Part shown: positions 58,841 to 64,000 of the stretch, in pieces | Layout of the letters: every line of letters starts with the position of its first letter | Position numbering within the stretch: position 1 is the first letter of the stretch | Notes under the pieces: generated by a model | Databases searched by the model: none | Told to the model about the DNA's origin: nothing | The model's input: the letters and a program-made list of their open reading frames with translations, nothing else | DNA from: Rhizophagus irregularis | Taxonomy: Eukaryota > Glomeromycota > Glomeromycetes > Glomerales > Glomeraceae | DNA length: 64,000 nucleotides | Assembly (NCBI RefSeq): GCF_026210795.1 | Contig: NC_089442.1 | Coordinates: forward strand, 310,001-374,000 | Reading direction: 5' to 3' | Made by a program: the position numbers and the translations under genes

Positions 58841-59455
58841 TTATTCTGGTGGATCATAAGAAATGCCACCAGTAAACAAACAAGATTTTAAGCAAGTCGT
58901 TTCGCAGTAATTAAAACAATGAGCATATACATTAACTATAAACCCAATAATATCTCCCGGAGAGGGAAATTTTGTGGGATCATAATTGTCAGCTCGCGTG
59001 TAATAATGATCTCCTTGATAAATTGTACTACAATCAAAATATTTATTACTCAAACAATTATTCGCATTTAAGATATTATCCATAGTGTATCCATTTTCCC
59101 ATGTAGTATCTGATACAACAGTATAAATCAGGGATTGATTATAGTTAAACGAATAATTACTAATCATCATTGGTCCCTGTTGCAAGCAACATGCGAAATT
59201 ATCAGTATTTTCTAATTTATCTGGTCCATCTATTATTAATGCGACCTGATGATTTGCTAAAAATTTGATGTCTATATAATCAATATCTAACATAAAATTA
59301 CATAAATGTAAAAAAAAAATGGATTATTAGCATTAGCTATCTTATAAAAATAAATAAAAGTCGTTCTTAAATAGCTTACCATCACAATTTAAAGAGAATT
59401 TAAGAGCAAAAGTTTTGAAGAATATAAGAAATAATACAATAATAATAAGCTTCAT
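58841..59455 (-). CDS. Small Cys-rich secreted protein
   Basis: Exons 59455-59380 and 59286-58841 join in phase to give 173 residues. Exon 1 is a signal peptide (MKLIIIVLFLIFFKTFALKF) followed by SLNCD. The mature protein has nine Cys, four of them clustered near the C terminus (HCFNYCETTCLKSC), plus FACCLQQ and NNCLSNKYFDC, suggesting disulfide bonds. The region GYTMDNILNANNCLS and the Asp/Tyr-rich part that follows are not recognised. Secreted Cys-rich proteins of this size are candidate effectors in symbiotic fungi, but nothing here proves that role. The donor (G-GTAAGC) is strong and removes a 93-nt intron. Confidence 0.75.
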
Positions 59456-59802
59456 GATTGGATGTGTTTTTGTATAATAAAGTTAGAAAGCTTCGATTCT
59501 GCTGTTATTATATATCTACATAAGAAGATTATCACATAGTCATCCATTATTGGTAATCCTCCAAGGAGTGGAAATATGACGGAAATAAATAATAAAAAAT
59601 AAATAGAATGAATATAAAAAAGTAATGCTAAACTCTAATTTATGTTTCATTTATTTCATTTTGCTATATGATCGCCAAAACATAATTTAGACTTTAACCC
59701 TATATTTTTAAAACGCCTATCTGTGGAGAAATTTAGGTTGCGATATTATAAAAATCTCATCAGCAATTTAATTTACGGAACGATATTGCCGATCCGCATG
59801 TG

Positions 59803-59850
59803 ATGGGATTGAAAATTGTTATGATTGGCGCGGGGGCCGCGGGGCTATGA
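59803..59850 (+). pseudogene. Possible Rossmann-fold oxidoreductase N-terminal fragment
   Basis: ATG 59803 opens a 15-codon frame reading MGLKIVMIGAGAAGL before TGA. GAGAAGL after a hydrophobic strand is the dinucleotide-binding start (GxGxxG) of FAD/NAD oxidoreductases. The stretch 59827-59847 is almost pure G/C in an AT-rich neighbourhood. Nothing downstream continues the fold, so it is a stray fragment or a coincidence. Confidence 0.3.
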
Positions 59851-60197
59851 ATAATAATAAAAAATTTTATTTTCTGAATCTCACGTTCCCTAACTTCCTC
59901 ATTAAATAATCTCAAAAACATACTTTGCAATTGGAAACTTATGGCTACAGGCGACCTGTGACAGAGCCTTACTAACGGTCCTTTTTTGCGGGTTTAATAC
60001 TTTTCGATTACCTTGAAACTGAACGCTTCAAAAAACACACGTTTATTTTATTTATTTCAAAAATTTTTATTATCTTTATTAGCAGTTTAGCAATATTTGT
60101 ACTATACATATATAAAATACAAGATAATAAAGCATGAGTTAAAATCGACATTCCTATAAATAAAATAAAATAAAATGCTTCTAATTAAACAAGCATC
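59851..60197. other. Intergenic DNA
   Basis: No gene seen. 59456-59802, upstream of the secreted-protein gene, also holds none. Confidence 0.4.
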
Positions 60198-60490
60198 ATA
60201 GAAAATCTCTTCCAACCTTCTCATTATCTGTAAGTCCGGACCATTTTGGGCTGGTATTTTTACAAATTAGAGATAAATAGAAATCTTAGAAATGTTCCTC
60301 ATTAAATAAACATAAAAAAATCCCTTCCCCTTCCCCTTCTCATTACTTGTAAGTCCTGTTCGTCTTGGCCAGCATAAAAGTATTAGAAATGTTTCTTATC
60401 AAATAAATCTACCATTTCCTTTCCCATTACGGCATTACCTATAAAAACAGTTCGAAGTAATGTCCATAATGTTTCTATTAAAAAAACTAT
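60198..60490. repeat. Three diverged tandem repeats
   Basis: Units beginning near 60198, 60318 and 60412 share the order CTTCC / CCTTCTCATTA, TGTAAGTCC and TTAGAAATGTT with TCATTAAATAA. The first two are clear; the third is weak. The middle unit has an internal CCCTTCCCCTTCCCC run. Confidence 0.5.
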
Positions 60491-60999
60491 AAATAGAAAA
60501 AGTACGTTAGCAACGTTCTCAAAGTCAATTTTACTTCAAACTTAAAGAATTAGAAACAAAAAATAAACATACCCAAATCTCATTATACGTTTGAGTATTA
60601 TGAAATCTGTCGTACACTTATATGAAATTTTTTTTTTTGCTATATTTCGATAAATTTTTTTCGTTTTTGTGGGTTTCACCTATGACGTTATTAAATGGTT
60701 TATTGATTTAATGAAGTCATTAAATTAGCGATGATTTACATAGATAGTTCCCTGCAATTTATTTCTACCCAGTATATGCGGATCGGCAATTAACTCGTGT
60801 GCAAATTACTCAAAAATCTATCTTCTATTTAATATTTTATTGATCTTGTTATAATTTATTTTACTCGAATTTAAAAAGAATTTAATGTACAAATGTAAAA
60901 TAATTCCAAGTAAGAAAGTAATAAGTTGATCAGTCAAAAAAATGTCGATCCAATATCGCATGTTGCGGGTATCTGGTTACAGTACGTTTTCTCGAATGT

Positions 61000-61093
61000 C
61001 ATTTTACCGAATATATCATTTCTCGAAATCATTTTTCTGATCGTCCATTTTCCAAATTGGATCATTTCCCGAAACTCCAATTTCCCTAATATT
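61000..61093. repeat. Degenerate 16-base tandem repeat
   Basis: Six units of about 16 bases follow each other: CATTTTACCGAATATA, TCATTTCTCGAAAT, CATTTTTCTGATCGTC, CATTTTCCAAATTGGA, TCATTTCCCGAAACTC and CAATTTCCCTAATATT, with consensus (T)CATTTYCCGAAAT. The overlapping open frames on both strands here (80 codons each) are a consequence of the repeat. Confidence 0.65.
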
Positions 61094-61499
61094 AATAAAC
61101 CGAATGGACATTTTACTGGATTAATAAATGATGTATATCCATTCCATTTTACGGTGCATGAAAATGATTGACTGCCCAAAAGATCATTTGATTACAAAAT
61201 TTAAAATAAACAAAGCTTTAAAAATTAAAATAAATATAAAAATATATATACACTAATAATTAAAAATAATAATGCAATATGTATGTAGGCTTTTTTACGT
61301 GAGAATCATAAGAAAATAGCCCGATCTACTACGCAGTAATTAATGTTCTTGACGCAATAATTCATTAATCCTTGTTATATATAGCAAAAAATTTATATGA
61401 TAAAAAGATCTATTAAAGTTTACCATTTTATAAAGATAAAACAGGTGTGATTGATATAAACGCAGACATTTAAGTAAGTTATGTAATTTTTTTTTTTTT
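61094..61499. other. AT-rich intergenic DNA
   Basis: No gene or repeat recognised. Confidence 0.4.
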
Positions 61500-61640
61500 T
61501 GCTAACAACTCGCGTAAACGCATTTCTTTATTAAATAAAAAACAAAATACAGCTTGAACGAAGGAAATACATATAAAATTGATGGCGTCAAGCACCAACA
61601 ATCTCCCCATACCGGACGCTTCGGCCTACCGCTCGGTCCT
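61500..61640 (-). other. Possible 3' end of a retroelement or gene
   Basis: Read on the minus strand, a GC-richer segment (CCGAGCGGTAGGCCGAAGCG, then GAGATTGTTGGTGCTTGACG) leads into AATAAAGAAATGCG and then A-rich sequence. This looks like a 3' end with a polyadenylation signal. No coding sequence was recognised. Confidence 0.3.
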
Positions 61641-61856
61641 TAAGTTATGCAATTAATAGTTAATTTTCAATTTTTAAAAGTTTCGGCTATGATCAAGATT
61701 TATTTTATCCTAAATAAATTGAGCATGTGCCGAACAATACAATAAATTTTAAAATTTTCAAAAACTATTATATATACACTGTTGTCGTTCATTAAGATTT
61801 TTTTTTACGGGATTTATTCAAGAGAAACGGATTTTTTTTTTTTTTGAAATCAATGT

Positions 61857-62012
61857 CTAGGACAGTCACGTGAAATTCGAAAATTCGAAAATTCGAAAAT
61901 CGCTTAATTTAATCAAATCCAGCTAGAGAGATCTTCCATAAATGATGCACAATTTCGTATTAAAATCAGCCGCATGCACCGCCGCATTACGCCATTGATT
62001 TTATTATTAATA
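61857..62012 (+). repeat. Duplicated promoter segment, copy 2
   Basis: Homologous to 49455-49605, with three tandem ATTCGAAA words where copy 1 has diverged versions, and the same ATTAAAATCAGCCGC block and E-box-like CACGTG. It leads straight into a truncated kinase pseudogene. Confidence 0.6.
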
Positions 62013-63016
62013 TGTCATCTATTTCATGGTGATTTCCATAGCGGTTTACAAAATCAGACTTGGGCTTTATAAGTGATTTAGGATTAAGTCAACCAGCAGA
62101 TAAACCTGTTAAATCAGATGAGGTTTATGGAGTACTTCCTTATATTGTTCCAGAAGTATTACGTGGCGAACCTTATACTAAAGCCGCTGACATATATTCT
62201 TTTGGTATTATAATGTGGGAAATGAATTCTGGAATCCCCGCTTTTAATAATGTGCCTCATGATCTTAATCTTGCCTTAAATATTTGTCAAGGTTTGAGAC
62301 CAAGGACTGTTAAGTCGCCAGAGATTTATTATGATGCCGAGGTCCAAAAACAATATGAAGACTTGGAGGTGGAATATGTAAAATTAATGAAAAGGTGTGG
62401 GGGTCCTGATCCTAGTAAAAGGCCAACGGCTGAAGAACTATATGAAAATTTTGATGGATGGCACGATCAATTATTAATTTTTACTAATAATGTTAATATT
62501 ATTAGTATCGATGAAAGAATACCGTCCACAATTGGTAAATAGTGCATTTAGAAAAATTTGGTTTGATTAAAATTTGCTATATACTTTTTTTTTTTTAAAG
62601 AAATTCTTTTACAGTGAATGAACCTATTATTCCGAATCATTATCTTGTTATACAAGTAGAAAAATCGATTACTCTGCAAAGTTAAATGAAATTTTAAGTC
62701 AAAGAGAATTAAGTTCAAAGACTACTATTAATGATATTGAAAATAATGAGGAAATAATAATATCAAGTGAAAGTTTAGGTAACTACTTTTTTTATTTATT
62801 TATTTTTTTTTTTGATTTATTATTAATAGGATACAAATTAATTTATTTGATTTAAAAACATTTTAGAAAATTGTAAAATTTCTAGTTCAGAAATAGGTAA
62901 TTAAAGTTTTAAAGATTAAAATTATGGCATTTGTGATTTTATTCACATTATTATTTTATTTTTTAATAGGTCCCATACAAAATCTTGATAATAAAGAGAA
63001 GGAATCTAATGAATAA
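62012..63016 (+). pseudogene. 5'-truncated kinase gene
   Basis: The promoter segment joins directly to the catalytic loop (HGDFHSG), so the whole N-lobe and zinc ribbon are deleted. A 2-base shift follows, then FISDLGLSQPADKPVKSDEV, PYIVPEVLRG and a complete C-lobe to KRPTAEELYENF. Other changes: APE is VPE, and CWD is CGG. The next exon (from 62615) has a small deletion shifting the YTSRK part. Later exons at about 62863-62900 and 62971-63016 correspond to those of the gene at 7665, here with the last donor (G-GT) intact. Closest paralogue: 7665-9332. Confidence 0.8.
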
Positions 63017-63181
63017 AAAAATCTAGATGATACGTATTATGCTTGATCGTATAAGACAGATTAATTTTTAATTTTATAATAAATCATACTCTCATACAAA
63101 AGTATTGAATAAAATAATGCATGCTTAAATTAATCATCATATTAAACATGTTGCATTTTTTAGTTTAATATAGCATTCTAC

Positions 63182-63254
63182 TTATTTCTATAAAGTTATC
63201 CTTTTCCAGAAAAGGACCTATTTCTATAAAGTCATACTTTTCCAGAAAAGGACC
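63182..63254. repeat. Two-copy tandem repeat, about 37 bp
   Basis: Unit TATTTCTATAAAGT(T/C)AT, then CTTTTCCAGAAAAGGACC, occurs twice in direct succession. Each unit contains the palindrome CTTTTCCAGAAAAG. No function suggested. Confidence 0.75.
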
Positions 63255-64000
63255 AAGTTGCTATTTTCTAATGAAATATTAAAACTAGTTTTTTTAATAT
63301 ATCAACCAATGACTAAATGACAAATGTTTATAAATAATAAAAAATAATTATGTAAATCTTTTAAATAACCAGGCCATTTCTGTATATAGTTCCAGTGCTT
63401 GTAAGAATCAAATAAATAAATTGGGTTAAATTTTCCTGTTTCATATGAAAAAAATGGGTTCTACTTGTGGCTATGTAAAGTATTATATGTAAGCCATATT
63501 GTATGACTGCATAGTACAAAAGTAATAACAACCAAACATATTTTATATTAATATAAATATTGAAAAAAATATGCGATGAGTTATGATTGGCTTAAATACT
63601 TTCTGTTTAGTGGCAGTTTGTTTATTTACCTGGCTATGTATTGCTGTATATAAATATATGGCTATGCATGGCTATGTGTGGCTATGTGATTTTTTTTATA
63701 TTTAAACAGAATGGTAAAGGTTAGTACAACATTTGTTTTGTTCTCTTTTTAATTTCATTTTCATAATATTTTATATATATATAATCCATTGCTAACAGCA
63801 AATAATGCCAATTTTTTTCTGAATTACTTATTACAAAGTAATTGCAAATTACTCATAATTTCTAATAGTATCTGTTATAAAATTCTAAGTTATATTATTA
63901 CCATAATTTAGTAGATATTATCATAAATCATGATTTTATTATAATTTATAAACAATAATTGTAAAACCAATATGAGTAAACCTTGAATTCATTTTAACTA
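63255..64000. other. AT-rich intergenic DNA
   Basis: The phrase TGGCTATGT/C is repeated at least six times between 63460 and 63690, several times in immediate succession. No gene is supportable before the window ends. Confidence 0.45.

Noticed and set aside
60926-61179. Two overlapping 80-codon frames on opposite strands
   Set aside because: Created by a 16-base degenerate tandem repeat; symmetrical content on both strands indicates no coding.

Overview
The window looks like nuclear DNA of an arbuscular mycorrhizal fungus (Glomeromycotina, most like Rhizophagus). The reasons are the very AT-rich sequence, short GT-AG introns of about 60-95 nt, expanded families of TKL-like kinases with a zinc-ribbon N terminus, F-box/LRR proteins and Uma2-type nuclease proteins, and many small inverted-repeat elements and gene relics. 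This assignment is inference; no search was run. No tRNA, rRNA, CRISPR array or prokaryotic-type operon was seen.

Layout. 0-10 kb: hairpin repeats, a broken coiled-coil gene (2838-3574), an F-box/LRR gene (4124-5596, minus), a kinase relic (6374-6662) and a five-part kinase gene (7665-9332). 10.5-11.6 kb: a three-exon Uma2-like gene with an acidic/basic tail and a C2H2 finger (minus). 14.3-17.6 kb: kinase A plus a Lys/His/Gly-repeat secreted protein (minus). 20.8-23.5 kb: kinase relics, including a decayed tandem N-lobe array. 23.6-31.3 kb: a gene-poor block almost without CpG that holds a P-loop ATPase relic. 33.2-34.5 kb: a frameshifted coiled-coil gene of higher GC. 36.9-43.2 kb: kinases B and C, tandem duplicates of A, the second followed by a decayed copy of the Lys/His/Gly gene. 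44.7-46.1 kb: a broken F-box/LRR gene. 46.6-48.9 kb: a kinase with four zinc-ribbon-like CxxC pairs (minus). 51.4-56.1 kb: the most unusual gene in the window (minus). 57-59.5 kb: ubiquitin-like and F-box relics and a Cys-rich secreted protein. 62.0-63.0 kb: a 5'-truncated kinase pseudogene.

The main candidate for something new is the nine-exon gene at 51352-56102. By manual splicing it reads open for 1386 residues. It encodes seven consecutive modules, each a zinc ribbon plus a kinase N-lobe, and only one kinase C-lobe at the end. The first six N-lobes have lost the glycine loop but keep the lysine of the VAIK-type motif. Only the seventh, next to the catalytic half, has an intact glycine loop. 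The module exons are symmetrical (phase 0-0) and each joins the start of a standard kinase exon 2 to the body of exon 1. This explains how the array could grow by duplication without breaking frame.

Functionally, most genes here are kinases sharing a catalytic loop H-x-D-F-H-x-G-N, mostly a DLG in place of DFG, and a post-kinase YTSR motif. With F-box proteins, a nuclease-like protein and two small secreted proteins, the locus looks like a fast-evolving accessory region shaped by segmental duplication, miniature transposons and pseudogenisation. Exon boundaries were worked out by hand from paralogue alignment and GT-AG sites; transcript data would settle them.
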